DNA of 64,000 nt from Natronorubrum daqingense (GTDB taxonomy: Archaea; Halobacteriota; Halobacteria; Halobacteriales; Natrialbaceae), in contig NZ_CP019328.1 in the NCBI RefSeq assembly GCF_001971705.1, forward strand, positions 124,001 to 188,000, given 5' to 3'. The notes below the pieces were generated by a model, which was not told the DNA's origin, searched no databases, and worked only from the letters and a program-made list of their open reading frames with translations. Positions 8,593 to 17,701 of this stretch are shown piece by piece (position 1 is the stretch's first letter; each line of letters opens with the position of its first letter). The position numbers and the translations under genes were made by a program.

Positions 8593-11500
8593 GTGAGTGA
8601 CGCCCCCATTCCTACTGGTGACGTGCTCCGCGTTCTCGTCGTCGGCGACTCGAACTCGATCGACGCGACGATGTCCACGCTCACTTCGCAGTTCGATTCG
8701 ATCTCGCTCGTTCGCGAACGCTCACTCTCGAGCGCCCTCGAGCGACTCGCTCGCCTCGATATTCACTGCGTCGTCTGTCAGTTCGACCCCGACTCGAGTG
8801 AGCCACCTCCGATCGCAGGGATTCGCACGCGAAGCGACAGCGTTCCGATCGTCGCCGTCACCGGACGCGCGGCGGATGCGAGGACGGAAGTGCGGGCGCT
8901 CGAGGCCGGAGCGAGCGTCGTCGTCGATTCCGAGGTTCCCGCGTCGCTCGTCGGGACGCGTGTGAAAACTGCTGCGCGACAGTATCAACACGCGATGGAA
9001 TCCGACGGCTCCACGGAGTCGATTCTCGAGCGATCCGACGCCCTCGTCTGCGTCCTCGACGAGTCGGCGACGATCAGCTCCGCGAGCGGTGCCGTCGACG
9101 AGCGACTGGACTACACGCCCGCGGAACTCGAGGGGGAGGAATTCACCCAACTCGTCCACCCGGACGACCGCGAGCGGGTCCAGACTGCCTTCGAACGCGT
9201 CTCGACGGGCCCACTCGGTGCAAACGAGCGCGTCTCGGCACGGATCAGCCACGGCGACGGCACTTGGAACGCGTTCGCCCTCTCGTATCGAAACCGGCTC
9301 GCCGATCCGCAGGTCACGGGCGTCGTCCTCACGCTCTTACCCGTTCCGACTCCATCAACTGGGTCCGTTGACTCGGCTCGAGCCGTTCTCGAGCGGATTG
9401 GGGACCCCCTGTTCACCCTCGGTCCGCAGTGGGAGATCCGGTTGGCGAACGCCGCGGCCCGCGACCTGTTCGAGACGACGGCGTCGTCGCTCGCGGGGAC
9501 CGTCGTCTGGGACCTTCTCGACGAACGCGTCAGGTCGGTGTTTTACGAGCGAGCGCTCGAGGCCGCCCGGACGAACTCGGTCGTCGAGTTCGAGACGCCG
9601 TATCCGTCCCTCGAGAGCCGACTCGCAGTTACGGTCTACCCCGACGCGGACGCCGGGGACGACGCGGACAGCGGAGACGACAGTACGGAGGATGCGGGCA
9701 GCGGAAACAGGTTCACCGTGTACGCACGGGCGGTCCCGCCCGACGGTGCCACGACCGTCGACAGATCCCGATTCGATCTGCTCGAGTCCGTCGTCGACGC
9801 GCTCGGCGACGGCGTTCTCGTCCTCGAGGGGGAGACGATTTCGTTCGCGAACGCCACGACGCTCGAGTGGACTGGAACTGACACGCTCGTCAATCGCCGA
9901 CTCGAGACCGTGTTCGACGACGCGCTCGCAGCCGCGATTCACGACCGCGCGAGTTCGCCGCTCGTCCGGTGGATGGACCCACTCACGGGCACGCTCACCG
10001 CTAGCGACGATTCGCTGCCAGTCGACGTATTCGTCACCCCACTCTCGACTGACGACCGAACGCTCTGCGTCGTCCGGGATAGAACTCGATCGGCAGCCGG
10101 CACGCTCGCCACGCTCGAGTCGGCGACCGACGAAATCCGGGGGGCCGGGAGTTTCTCAGGCGTCACGGCGGCCGTTCTCGAGGCCGTCCTCGCGTACAGC
10201 GGGGGCGACCTCGGTGTCTGGTACCGACTCGAGGACGACGCTCTTCGACCGGAAACTGTCGTCACTCCGACCTCGCGTTCTCCCGGCGAACTCGCGTCGA
10301 TCGACCGCGACACGCCTCCCCTTACGCAATTGCTCGAGCACGAGGCGGACGGGTTCGACTCGAGCGTGCGAGGTGAGTCAGAGATAGCCGAGCCACCTGA
10401 AATCACCGCAACCGTCTTCGACCGCGCGGAGTGCGAGTCGCTGCTCACACAGATGGGACTCCGTGCGGAGCGCCTGCTCGTCGTCTCTGCACCCCCACAC
10501 GGGATCGCTCTCGTGGCCAGTTCCGATCCATTGGCGTTCGAGCGAATCGACCGAGACCCACTCGTCACCATCGGCCGAGTGGGTGCAACTGCGCTCGACG
10601 CCCTCGAATCCGCGGCAGCTCGCCGGACGGACCGTGCTGAGAACCGCCGACTCGAGACGGCCCTCGAGCGCTGCCAGCGTCTCCGCGAGCACGAACGGGA
10701 CATCCTGGCCTGTGATTCTCGCAGCGAGATCGAACGAACGTGCTGTGAGGCCGCGACTTCGATCCCCCTCGAGGAGTCCGCCGGAGCGATCGAGTTGGCG
10801 TGGATCGGTCGCGTCGACACCGGGTCCGAACGAATCGTGCCGGAGGCATGGGCGGGGGACGACGGCGACGACCTCGTGCCGGTGGCGATCCCGTCCGACG
10901 CCATCGATCCCCGCCGCTCGAAGACCGACGACGCGAACCAGGAGGACACGCACCCGGCCGCGCTCGCTGCGACGACGCTCGAACCGGTCGTCGTCGACGC
11001 CATCGACGCCATCGACGCCGACGGAACGCAACCGGATCAGGGGTGGCGGCGACGAGCGCTCGAGGAGGGTCGACGATCCGCGCTGGCCGTCCCACTCGTC
11101 GTCGACGGACGCTGTTATGGCACGCTCACCGCGTTCGCAGACACGCCGTCGGCGTTCGACGACTCCATTCGCGAGCGCTATCTGGAGCTCGCGACGGTCA
11201 CGAGCTACGCGCTCGCCGCGGACGAACGCAAACGAGCGCTCCTCGCGGATCGGATCACCGAACTCGAGGTGTCCGTTCGACGCGATGACGACGGCGACGG
11301 TGACGCGCTCTCGGCCATCGCTCACGAGGTCGGCGGGGAACTCACCGTGCAGGCCATCGTTCCGCGAGCGACGGGCGCGTCGACGGTGTACTGTGCCGTC
11401 CGGGATGACGAGGGCGGTACCGCCCAGTCCGTCGTCGACGCCGTCGAATCGGTCGAGACCGGTCGGCGCGTCGGCGACGAGTCCGATTCGCTGTACGAGT

Positions 11501-11922
11501 TCGTCCTCGCCGAATCCACCGTCGCGGAGTCACTCGCAACTCACGGGGCCACGGTTCGGTCGGTCGCACCCGCTGGCGATCGAACCCGATTCGTGCTCGA
11601 GGTGCCCAGCTCGACCGACGTGAGATCGATCCTCGAGGTGCTCGAGCGAAGCAACGGCGACGTCGACTTACTGGCTCGTCGGGACCGCGACCGCTCGATT
11701 CACTCCGGCCAACCGTTCGACGCCGACCTTCGCCGGGCGCTTTCCGAACGACAGCTCCGAACGCTCGAGGCGGCCTACTACAGCGGCTTCTTCGCGTGGC
11801 CCCGGGAGAGCACCGGCGAGGAAGTGGCCGATTCGCTGGGCGTCTCCCAACCGACGTTCAGCCGTCACCTCCGGGTCGCACAGGGGAAGGTGTTCTCGTC
11901 GCTCTTCGACGACCGGGCGTGA
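8593..11922 (+). CDS. Multi-domain PAS/GAF HTH_10 regulator with receiver-like N-terminus
   Basis: A 1109-residue cytoplasmic regulator starting with GTG. Residues about 12-130 form a receiver-like domain (LRVLVVGDSNS, IVAVTGRAAD, ALEAGAS), but the position of the phospho-accepting Asp is occupied by Gln in VVCQFD, so it is probably not phosphorylated. Then come a PAS domain (about 145-255, with LVHPDDRERVQTAF), a second PAS (about 262-350), an acidic linker, a third PAS (about 395-505), GAF-like regions (about 520-690 and 700-880), the Bat-type sensor region (about 910-1040) and the HTH_10 domain (about 1046-1105, LSERQLRTLEAAYYSGFFAWPRE). HTH_10 proteins of the bacterio-opsin activator type regulate transcription in response to oxygen, light or redox. 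The target is unknown. Confidence 0.9.
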   Translation: MSDAPIPTGDVLRVLVVGDSNSIDATMSTLTSQFDSISLVRERSLSSALERLARLDIHCVVCQFDPDSSEPPPIAGIRTRSDSVPIVAVTGRAADARTEVRALEAGASVVVDSEVPASLVGTRVKTAARQYQHAMESDGSTESILERSDALVCVLDESATISSASGAVDERLDYTPAELEGEEFTQLVHPDDRERVQTAFERVSTGPLGANERVSARISHGDGTWNAFALSYRNRLADPQVTGVVLTLLPVPTPSTGSVDSARAVLERIGDPLFTLGPQWEIRLANAAARDLFETTASSLAGTVVWDLLDERVRSVFYERALEAARTNSVVEFETPYPSLESRLAVTVYPDADAGDDADSGDDSTEDAGSGNRFTVYARAVPPDGATTVDRSRFDLLESVVDALGDGVLVLEGETISFANATTLEWTGTDTLVNRRLETVFDDALAAAIHDRASSPLVRWMDPLTGTLTASDDSLPVDVFVTPLSTDDRTLCVVRDRTRSAAGTLATLESATDEIRGAGSFSGVTAAVLEAVLAYSGGDLGVWYRLEDDALRPETVVTPTSRSPGELASIDRDTPPLTQLLEHEADGFDSSVRGESEIAEPPEITATVFDRAECESLLTQMGLRAERLLVVSAPPHGIALVASSDPLAFERIDRDPLVTIGRVGATALDALESAAARRTDRAENRRLETALERCQRLREHERDILACDSRSEIERTCCEAATSIPLEESAGAIELAWIGRVDTGSERIVPEAWAGDDGDDLVPVAIPSDAIDPRRSKTDDANQEDTHPAALAATTLEPVVVDAIDAIDADGTQPDQGWRRRALEEGRRSALAVPLVVDGRCYGTLTAFADTPSAFDDSIRERYLELATVTSYALAADERKRALLADRITELEVSVRRDDDGDGDALSAIAHEVGGELTVQAIVPRATGASTVYCAVRDDEGGTAQSVVDAVESVETGRRVGDESDSLYEFVLAESTVAESLATHGATVRSVAPAGDRTRFVLEVPSSTDVRSILEVLERSNGDVDLLARRDRDRSIHSGQPFDADLRRALSERQLRTLEAAYYSGFFAWPRESTGEEVADSLGVSQPTFSRHLRVAQGKVFSSLFDDRA

Positions 11923-12242
11923 GCACGGTCTCTCTACTACGGTCGTCGTTGGCGCGTCCGAACCGACGGATCGCCGCCGTCGGGCTCGAGGACTCGCCTC
12001 TCTTCCTGGTATCATCGTCTTACTTTCGCGAACGACAGCGTCTGGCTGCGGTAATCGACTGTTTCTCTCGGGGGCGAACACTCAGCAGGAACGACGGCTG
12101 AATAGGTATAGCATCGAAAGCCGATACGATTTGCTGTATAGCGTCTACCACCATGTGCGCGGCGTCGAATGTGACGCTCGATGAGTGAGTCTACGGTAAC
12201 GAGCACTTACAGCACCCGCCTCTCCGGACGGGAGATCTCTCT
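11923..12242. other. 320-bp intergenic stretch between two HTH_10 genes
   Basis: No gene is supported. The last 150 bp contain several AT-rich patches (for example around 12105-12140) that could hold the promoter of the downstream regulator gene. No strong repeat or hairpin was found. Confidence 0.5.
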
Positions 12243-12947
12243 GTGAGCACCGAACACCAAGAATACGACCGAGACGGGACGGTTCTCGAGTCGCAGGCCG
12301 ACGGCGGCATCGTCACCCAACTCCGCCTCGAGCACCCGTCGCTGTTGCTCGGACCGACGCTGCGTCGCGTGCCGACCGTGACGGTCACCCCGGAGTACTG
12401 GACGACCGTCGAGACCGGTCGCACGCTCGTGTTCTGTTCCGTCTCCGGCGAGTCGTTCGACGCCTTCGAGACGGCCCTCGAGGTCGATCCCACGGTTACC
12501 GAACCGGTGCTCGTCGATCGCTATCCCGACCGACGAATCTATCGCGTCGTTCGAACCGACGAGACGATCCCGATCATCGCTCGAGCCGCGTCGGTTGGCG
12601 GCCGCCTGCTCGACCTCTCGAGTTCGCGCGACGGCTGGCTCGCGCAGTTTCATTTCCCCAGCCGAGACCGACTGATTTCGTTCAACGAGTGCTGCCGAGA
12701 GCGAGAGATTTCGGTCTCTGTCGATCATCTTCGGGTGTCGGACGACGACGACGACGGCGTCGTCGCACTGACGGACAAACAACAACAACTCCTCGCCGTC
12801 GCCTACGAGGAGGGCTACTTCGAGGTGCCTCGTGGCATCTCACAGGACGAACTGGCCGAGCGACTCGGCGTCTCGAAATCCGCCGTCTCACAGCGGTTAC
12901 GTCGGGCCATCGGGCAACTTTGTACGTCGACGCTGCGTCGAATGTAG
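12243..12947 (+). CDS. HTH_10 (bacterio-opsin activator type) transcriptional regulator
   Basis: A 234-residue regulator beginning with GTG at 12243. The N-terminal about 165 residues form the beta-rich domain often found before haloarchaeal HTH_10 (VTVTPEYWTTVE, VDRYPDRRIYRVV, GWLAQFHFPSRDRLI). An acidic linker with five consecutive Asp residues follows, then HTH_10 at about 178-230: ALTDKQQQLLAVAYEEGYFEVPR and ISQDELAERLGVSKSAVSQRLRRAI. The recognition helix is intact. The same architecture occurs in the protein at 35023-35658. It may work with the large sensor upstream. Confidence 0.9.
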   Translation: MSTEHQEYDRDGTVLESQADGGIVTQLRLEHPSLLLGPTLRRVPTVTVTPEYWTTVETGRTLVFCSVSGESFDAFETALEVDPTVTEPVLVDRYPDRRIYRVVRTDETIPIIARAASVGGRLLDLSSSRDGWLAQFHFPSRDRLISFNECCREREISVSVDHLRVSDDDDDGVVALTDKQQQLLAVAYEEGYFEVPRGISQDELAERLGVSKSAVSQRLRRAIGQLCTSTLRRM

Positions 12948-13049
12948 TCGACGGGTCCTGTTGAAATATTCACTAGCTGAGAGACGGTACCTGCGTAATA
13001 CAGCATACTACCGCGTGCCGGTTGAGAACGACGAAAAGTGTTCGTCTCT

Positions 13050-13481
13050 CTATCGCCGCTCCCACAGTGTCTCTATGCGTTTCTCAATGCGATCAAAGAC
13101 GAGGCGGCTCACGTCCCGATGATCCGGCGGCCACTGAGCGTCCTCCGCATCGTTGTGGCTGTCGGCCGGCGGCGGATGGAAGTGGTCCCGTGAGTTGTGC
13201 GCGTTCGGATGCCGGTCCCACCGACACTTCCACGAAGTATCTCGCCGCTCTTCTTGGTAGTGGACGTTGAAGTCATCATTGCGGTACCAGCGAATCTCAA
13301 AGCGAGCGGATACCTCACCCGGGTAGTACTCTTGGGACAATTCAACACGGAGGTGCAGGTTTCCTTCTTCGACTAATTCCGCGGACTTATTCATACGGCT
13401 GGCGACGAATCGGGACTGCATTCGCTCTAACACCGACCGGTCTATCGGCGCGGGACTCGCGCCGTCATCCACCGGTACCAT
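13050..13481 (-). CDS. TumE-like toxin (DUF6516 type), copy 2
   Basis: A 143-residue soluble protein that starts 2 bp after its winged-helix partner ends. It carries the same order of motifs as the protein at 3540-3977: LHLRVEL strand, F-E-I-R-W-Y-x-N-x-D-F-x-x-HY, a WKCRWDRHPNAHNS segment, and RDHFHPPPADSH. The WRWD...HFHPP signature is closer to the classic TumE pattern than copy 1. Known TumE proteins form heterocomplexes with a DNA-binding antitoxin. Toxin activity is inferred; no catalytic residue can be named with certainty, though the conserved histidines are candidates. Confidence 0.65.
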   Translation of the reverse strand: MVPVDDGASPAPIDRSVLERMQSRFVASRMNKSAELVEEGNLHLRVELSQEYYPGEVSARFEIRWYRNDDFNVHYQEERRDTSWKCRWDRHPNAHNSRDHFHPPPADSHNDAEDAQWPPDHRDVSRLVFDRIEKRIETLWERR

Positions 13482-13483
13482 CG

Positions 13484-14002
13484 TTAGCCGTGTGACGGTG
13501 CTGTGGAACCAGCGGCCTTTCTCCGAGCACGTTCGTGAAGGCGGCGCTCTTCGATAGCGGTGGCCCAGTCACCGAGGTCCACATATACGTCGTCAACCTG
13601 TTCCGCGTCGAATTCGAGGACGTTGACTTCGGCAGGTGAGTCAGCGTTGTATTCGTCACGATACGCTTCAATTCGATCGGTCAATTCTGATACGGAGACC
13701 TGCAACTCATCGACTGTATTCTCCTGTGCCAGCCCGTTCACTCGTCGCCATTCGAAGTAGTCAGTATTACGCTGGTATCGGACTGGCCGGCCTTCGTGGC
13801 GAATGACAATACCGAGGTCGGCGTAAAAAGACAGGTGAGACCGCGCCGACTCTTCCGAGCAGTCTGCCCGCTCGGCAATTTCGGCGACGGTCATCGGATC
13901 TCGGGCATGCAGAACCGCGCCGTACACGCGTTGCTTCGTATCTTCTCCCTCGAAGGGCCTCTCGAACGGGGGTGGGCCATCGCAGTATTCATCGTCTGTC
14001 AT
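13484..14002 (-). CDS. Winged-helix partner (putative antitoxin) of TumE-like toxin, copy 2
   Basis: A 172-residue protein; ATG at 14002 gives MTDDEYCDGPPPFERPFEG, the usual beginning for this haloarchaeal family, so the upstream start at 14047 is rejected. A winged helix lies at about 35-90 (VAEIAERADCSEESARSHLSFYADLGIV and a basic wing GRPVRYQRN). A helical region with ELTDRIEAYRDEY and ADSPAEV and a basic C-terminal helix follow. The arrangement matches 3970-4563. The toxin gene follows at 2 bp. Its DNA-binding domain suggests autoregulation of the pair. Confidence 0.7.
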   Translation of the reverse strand: MTDDEYCDGPPPFERPFEGEDTKQRVYGAVLHARDPMTVAEIAERADCSEESARSHLSFYADLGIVIRHEGRPVRYQRNTDYFEWRRVNGLAQENTVDELQVSVSELTDRIEAYRDEYNADSPAEVNVLEFDAEQVDDVYVDLGDWATAIEERRLHERARRKAAGSTAPSHG

Positions 14003-14325
14003 ACCCCGTACAACGGGATCGGAGCATATATTCCTTCCCTCACCCAAAATATATTGGCGAGTTCGATTATTCCTTTGAGACGGTTTTCTCGTATATACTG
14101 CGTTACGGAAAAGTACATTCGGCTACTGGATACGAACTGTCCTGGTTCGGCCGGTGCGCCACCTATACTGCGCATTCTCCCCGCTATTAGTTGCCCCCTG
14201 TCATATCACACTCGCGCCTTGTATTCACCGGGATTTCCGAGCTATATCACGTGCCAAGGATTGTAACACAGTCAGTCGACACGCACTCGAGGACACGCAG
14301 AAAACACTCGCCACCGCGTCGCCGA

Positions 14326-14508
14326 TTACTCTTCGTCGCTGTCTTTCATCGAGCCGAGTTGCGAGACGAGTTCGTCGGTCGTCGCGTCGGATTCGAACGA
14401 CAATTTCCCGTCGTGATCGTTCTCGTGAATGTTCACTGCTTCGACGTCGTCCTCGTCGTCGGCAGTTTGTTGCTGCTGCTCGGATTCATCGTAGCTACCA
14501 AAACCCAT
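14326..14508 (-). CDS. DUF5786 family small acidic protein
   Basis: A 60-residue, highly acidic protein beginning MGFGSYDESEQQQQ, which is the conserved start of the haloarchaeal DUF5786 family. The middle has VEAVNIHENDHDGKLSFE and the end TDELVSQLGSMKDSDEE. No function is known; the conservation across halophilic archaea and the very small size suggest a regulatory or binding role. It stands alone. Confidence 0.8.
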   Translation of the reverse strand: MGFGSYDESEQQQQTADDEDDVEAVNIHENDHDGKLSFESDATTDELVSQLGSMKDSDEE

Positions 14509-14809
14509 ATCTTATACTCCATCGGGACTGCCAAAGGTGTGGCGATTCGTTCTCAATTTCTGCGTCGCCGGGGCACTCACTCGAGTGCAAGACTCGCGAA
14601 CGCACACGACGGGACGTCGTTTCCGCACCCACCCCGACACCGTCCCTGCGTGGGGTCTGGACCGGAACCGAGGTGTGTTCACCAGGTGGCGACGCAACCT
14701 AACAGACCTGACCCACCGACGCCACCTAACCGACCCGACCCACCCGACGCCACAGGCCGCCCGGGGATCCGGCGCTACAGACCGACCGCCGAATCCGACA
14801 CCTCTCGGC
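14509..14809. other. 301-bp intergenic stretch with a tandem repeat
   Basis: No gene is supported. It should hold the promoter of the DUF5786 gene at its left end (an AT-rich patch at 14511-14520) and the terminator of the antiporter gene at its right end. A two-copy tandem repeat is listed separately. Confidence 0.5.
14697..14751. repeat. Two-copy imperfect tandem repeat (27 and 28 bp)
   Basis: Copy 1 (14697-14723) and copy 2 (14724-14751) both begin ACCTAAC and end GACGCC, with a C-rich middle of the GACCNGACCCACC type. They differ by a few substitutions and one inserted C. The repeat lies between the ends of no coding sequence and may be a simple slippage product. Confidence 0.75.
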
Positions 14810-16870
14810 TTATTTCAGGCGCAGGTACTGTCGGTCGTACTCCGGTTCGCCCTGTCGCGGGTGAATCGTGATAAACGACTCCGGTGGCAACTCGCTCAAT
14901 CGCGCCGGCAGATCCTCGAGTTCCTCGTGCCAGCCGACGTCGCCGCGACGGGGTGAGATCGTCACGACCAGGTCGTCGTCTTCGGTTTCGGCCTCGAGGG
15001 TCGTCATGAGCTGGCTCCAGTCGGATATCTCGTCGAAATCCGCCGGCACGTCCTCTTCGACGAGGCTGAACAGTTGCTCGAACTGGTGGGCCGAGCCGTC
15101 GACGACGATCACGTTCAACTCCGCCCCGAGGCTCGCGGCGATTCGCTTGACGCTGTGGACGGCCTCGTAGAACCCTTCGTGGTGATCGGCCCCGATCGGG
15201 ACGACCACGAAGATCCGCTTGGTCGTGTTGATCGGGTGGCCGAGTCGGGAAATCATCACGGGAAGCGTCGTCTGTTCGAGCACCTGATCGATCGTGCTCC
15301 CGAAGATCCGATGGCGGAACGTCGAACTCGCGTCCCAGCCCATGATGATCTGGTTCGACTGCACCTCGACCGCTCCCTGGACGATCCCGGACGCGATGTT
15401 GTGATTCACGCGCGTCTCGGTTTCGATTGGGACCTCGGCGGCGCTGCCTGCCGCCGCGAGCCCCTCGAGATCCTCGGAGACGGAGGCGACTTCCGTCTCG
15501 GTCGCCCGGTCGCCGTTTGGCTGGATGACCGTCATCACGTGGACGGGTTCACCGCCCTGCTCGCCCTTGAGGATAAAGGACAACTCGAGGAGGCGCTGTT
15601 GTAACTCGGCGTTGTGTGACAGCGGCAACAGGATGTTGGGGTCTTTCGCGCTGTCGTCTCCGTCGCCGACCTCTCGCTCGAGTGCGACGCTTCTGGCCGC
15701 GCGTTCAGTCACCCACGGACTCAAGAGCGCCGTGACGAGCAACATGAGGACGACGGCGTTGAGCACTTCGGCACCGAAGAGTCCGGCATCGAAACCGATG
15801 AGCGTAATCGCCAGTGCGGCGGCGGCCTGTCCGACGGAGAGGCCGAAGATGACGTTGCGCTCGTTGGCCGTGTATCCCTGAATCTCGGCGACGAGCCACG
15901 CTGCGGCCCCTTTGCCGAGGACCATCACGACGACGATGAGCGCGGTGATCTGCAGCGTTTCTGGCCCGTCGAGGATCACGCTCGGATCGACGAGCATGCC
16001 GACGTGCAAGAGGAAGAACGGAATGAAGAAGGCGTTGCCCACGAACTCGATTCGGTTCATCAGCGTGCCACCCTGTGGGATCATCTGATTGAGTGCGATC
16101 CCGGCGATGAACGCCCCCAGAATGCCAGAGAGGTCGAGTAGTTCGGCGAGACTCGCAGCGGCGAAGATGCCGACCATCACGAACAGGAACTCGAAGTAAC
16201 TCTCCTCGCTGAAACTCTGGAAGAACCACCGAGACACCGGCGGCAACACGAACAATGCGCTCCCAAAGAGGATGGCGAGCGAGCCGATGACCTGCACGAA
16301 CAACCAGACGGTGAGGCCGCCGTCGACGGCACCGGTCACGATCGCGAGTACGACGAGCGCGAGCGTATCCGTAAAGAGAATCCCACCGAAAACCGCCGTG
16401 ACGGCGCGGTTTTTCGTGACGCCTAATCGATTGACGATCGGGTACGCGAGCAGCGTGTGCGAGGCGAACACCGACGAGAGCAACAGTGCCGCCCAGATAT
16501 CGAGGCCGAGAATAACGTGCGTCGCGGCCGTCCCGATCGTAAACGGGATGAAGAAACTCGCCAAGCCGAACAGCGCCGCGTTCTCCGGTGCCTCCTTGAA
16601 CCCTTGAATGTCGAGTTCGAGTCCAACCGTGAACAGGAGATAGATCAAACCAACCTCGCCGAGGAGTTCGATCGCGTCCGAGTGTTCGACGACCTCGAGT
16701 GCACCCGGGCCAATCGCCGCACCGAAGAGGACGATGCCGACGATTCCCGGCTGACCGAGTCGCTTGACCAGTAACGGCCCGACGAGGAACACGGCCATGG
16801 CGATCGTAAAGACCAGTACTGGGTCCTCGAGTGGGACGTCGAAGCTATTGATGACGAGAGGGGTGTTCAT
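14810..16870 (-). CDS. CPA2-type cation:proton antiporter with C-terminal UspA-like region
   Basis: A 686-residue membrane protein. Residues about 1-405 contain 12 or more hydrophobic helices of the Na+/H+ exchanger (CPA2/KefB-like) fold, with GLIYLLFTVGLELD (about 95-108), ILFTDTLALVVLAI, and a GAFIAGIALNQ helix; the Asp in the FTDT segment corresponds to the ion-binding region. Residues about 430-686 are soluble and contain two UspA-like halves (NILLPLSHNAE, then RIFVVVPIGADH). Antiporters of this form exchange Na+ or K+ for protons across the cell membrane and are common in haloarchaea; the Usp tail is probably a nucleotide-sensing regulatory domain. Confidence 0.9.
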   Translation of the reverse strand: MNTPLVINSFDVPLEDPVLVFTIAMAVFLVGPLLVKRLGQPGIVGIVLFGAAIGPGALEVVEHSDAIELLGEVGLIYLLFTVGLELDIQGFKEAPENAALFGLASFFIPFTIGTAATHVILGLDIWAALLLSSVFASHTLLAYPIVNRLGVTKNRAVTAVFGGILFTDTLALVVLAIVTGAVDGGLTVWLFVQVIGSLAILFGSALFVLPPVSRWFFQSFSEESYFEFLFVMVGIFAAASLAELLDLSGILGAFIAGIALNQMIPQGGTLMNRIEFVGNAFFIPFFLLHVGMLVDPSVILDGPETLQITALIVVVMVLGKGAAAWLVAEIQGYTANERNVIFGLSVGQAAAALAITLIGFDAGLFGAEVLNAVVLMLLVTALLSPWVTERAARSVALEREVGDGDDSAKDPNILLPLSHNAELQQRLLELSFILKGEQGGEPVHVMTVIQPNGDRATETEVASVSEDLEGLAAAGSAAEVPIETETRVNHNIASGIVQGAVEVQSNQIIMGWDASSTFRHRIFGSTIDQVLEQTTLPVMISRLGHPINTTKRIFVVVPIGADHHEGFYEAVHSVKRIAASLGAELNVIVVDGSAHQFEQLFSLVEEDVPADFDEISDWSQLMTTLEAETEDDDLVVTISPRRGDVGWHEELEDLPARLSELPPESFITIHPRQGEPEYDRQYLRLK

Positions 16871-17701
16871 CGGTGTTGTGAGTGCCTACAGGTGCGGTAA
16901 TCGGCCCATCGGCGGCGAAATCGCTTGGCCGGTGGACCGAACGACAGTTCCGGCAAACGATGCAGCTTTCGTGCGGTTTCGGCTCGTAACAGCGTAATCG
17001 TCGCGAAAAAATGGCTGGAAAGGTAATAAAATGTCTGATTCGGAACGGCGGATTCGGATACGCGTTCAATTTGGTTTCGTATCGACTGCCAATAATGCAG
17101 AAATAGCGTATTTCCACAGCATTTGGAAAAATATGTTCACGTTTGTTCGTCTCGAGATCGTTCTTCGGTCGTCGTCGCGTTCGGACGTCCCTGAAAATCA
17201 CCACCTATCGTGGCATGTCTGGGTGGTCGCTGGCGTTCGCCGACCGTCCCGCTCGTGGTATCCCTCGTGCGCTATTTTCATCAGTTGCCTGAACGCTTGT
17301 TTGCTTTACATACTGGAACTAATACCAGCTGATGGGCGCTCAATTCACACTTCGAGTTCGAAATATGGGGGGTCTTCCCAAAATCATCGTATTCCCGATT
17401 ACCGTCGCCTTTGCTAACGGGGGGTAGACAGCGCCCGTACGGGGTTGTTACCGGCTAACTACCGCAGGTAGTAGTCCGTCTATAGTAATGGGTGCCGGTG
17501 GGCACCACTGTATCATGTCCGTGCACCGTTCGCCGACTCGAACAGTCGCCACGGACGAACGACTACTGATGACACGATCACGACCGTCACGAGACGCTCT
17601 GCGGTGTCATACGCGCGTTCGTTCGAGGCCGTGTGCAGAACCCAACCTGACACCTGGAGAACCGTCTGTGTTCGGACAGTCGTTCGGAGAGTGAGCTATT
17701 C
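16871..17701. other. 831-bp AT-richer intergenic region before glmS
   Basis: No gene is supported; small open frames on either strand have basic, cysteine- and serine-rich content unlike haloarchaeal proteins. Base composition is more AT-rich than the surroundings between about 17000 and 17420. A perfect inverted repeat at 17100-17114 is listed separately. It should contain the promoters of the divergent antiporter and glmS genes. Confidence 0.55.
17100..17114. promoter_or_regulatory. Inverted repeat GAAATA-GCG-TATTTC (box 1)
   Basis: A 6-bp perfect inverted repeat around 3 bp. A closely similar element (GAAAT-N5-ATTTC with similar flanks: CCANTNNTG on the left, CNCAG on the right) occurs at 19967-19981 on the other side of glmS. 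The shared flanks suggest a conserved regulatory or mobile sequence and not chance. The binding protein is unknown. Confidence 0.4.

Noticed and set aside
17031-17417. 128-codon plus-strand frame in the gap before glmS
   Set aside because: The encoded peptide is basic and cysteine-rich with no acidic bias; unlike any haloarchaeal protein and lacking a recognisable motif.
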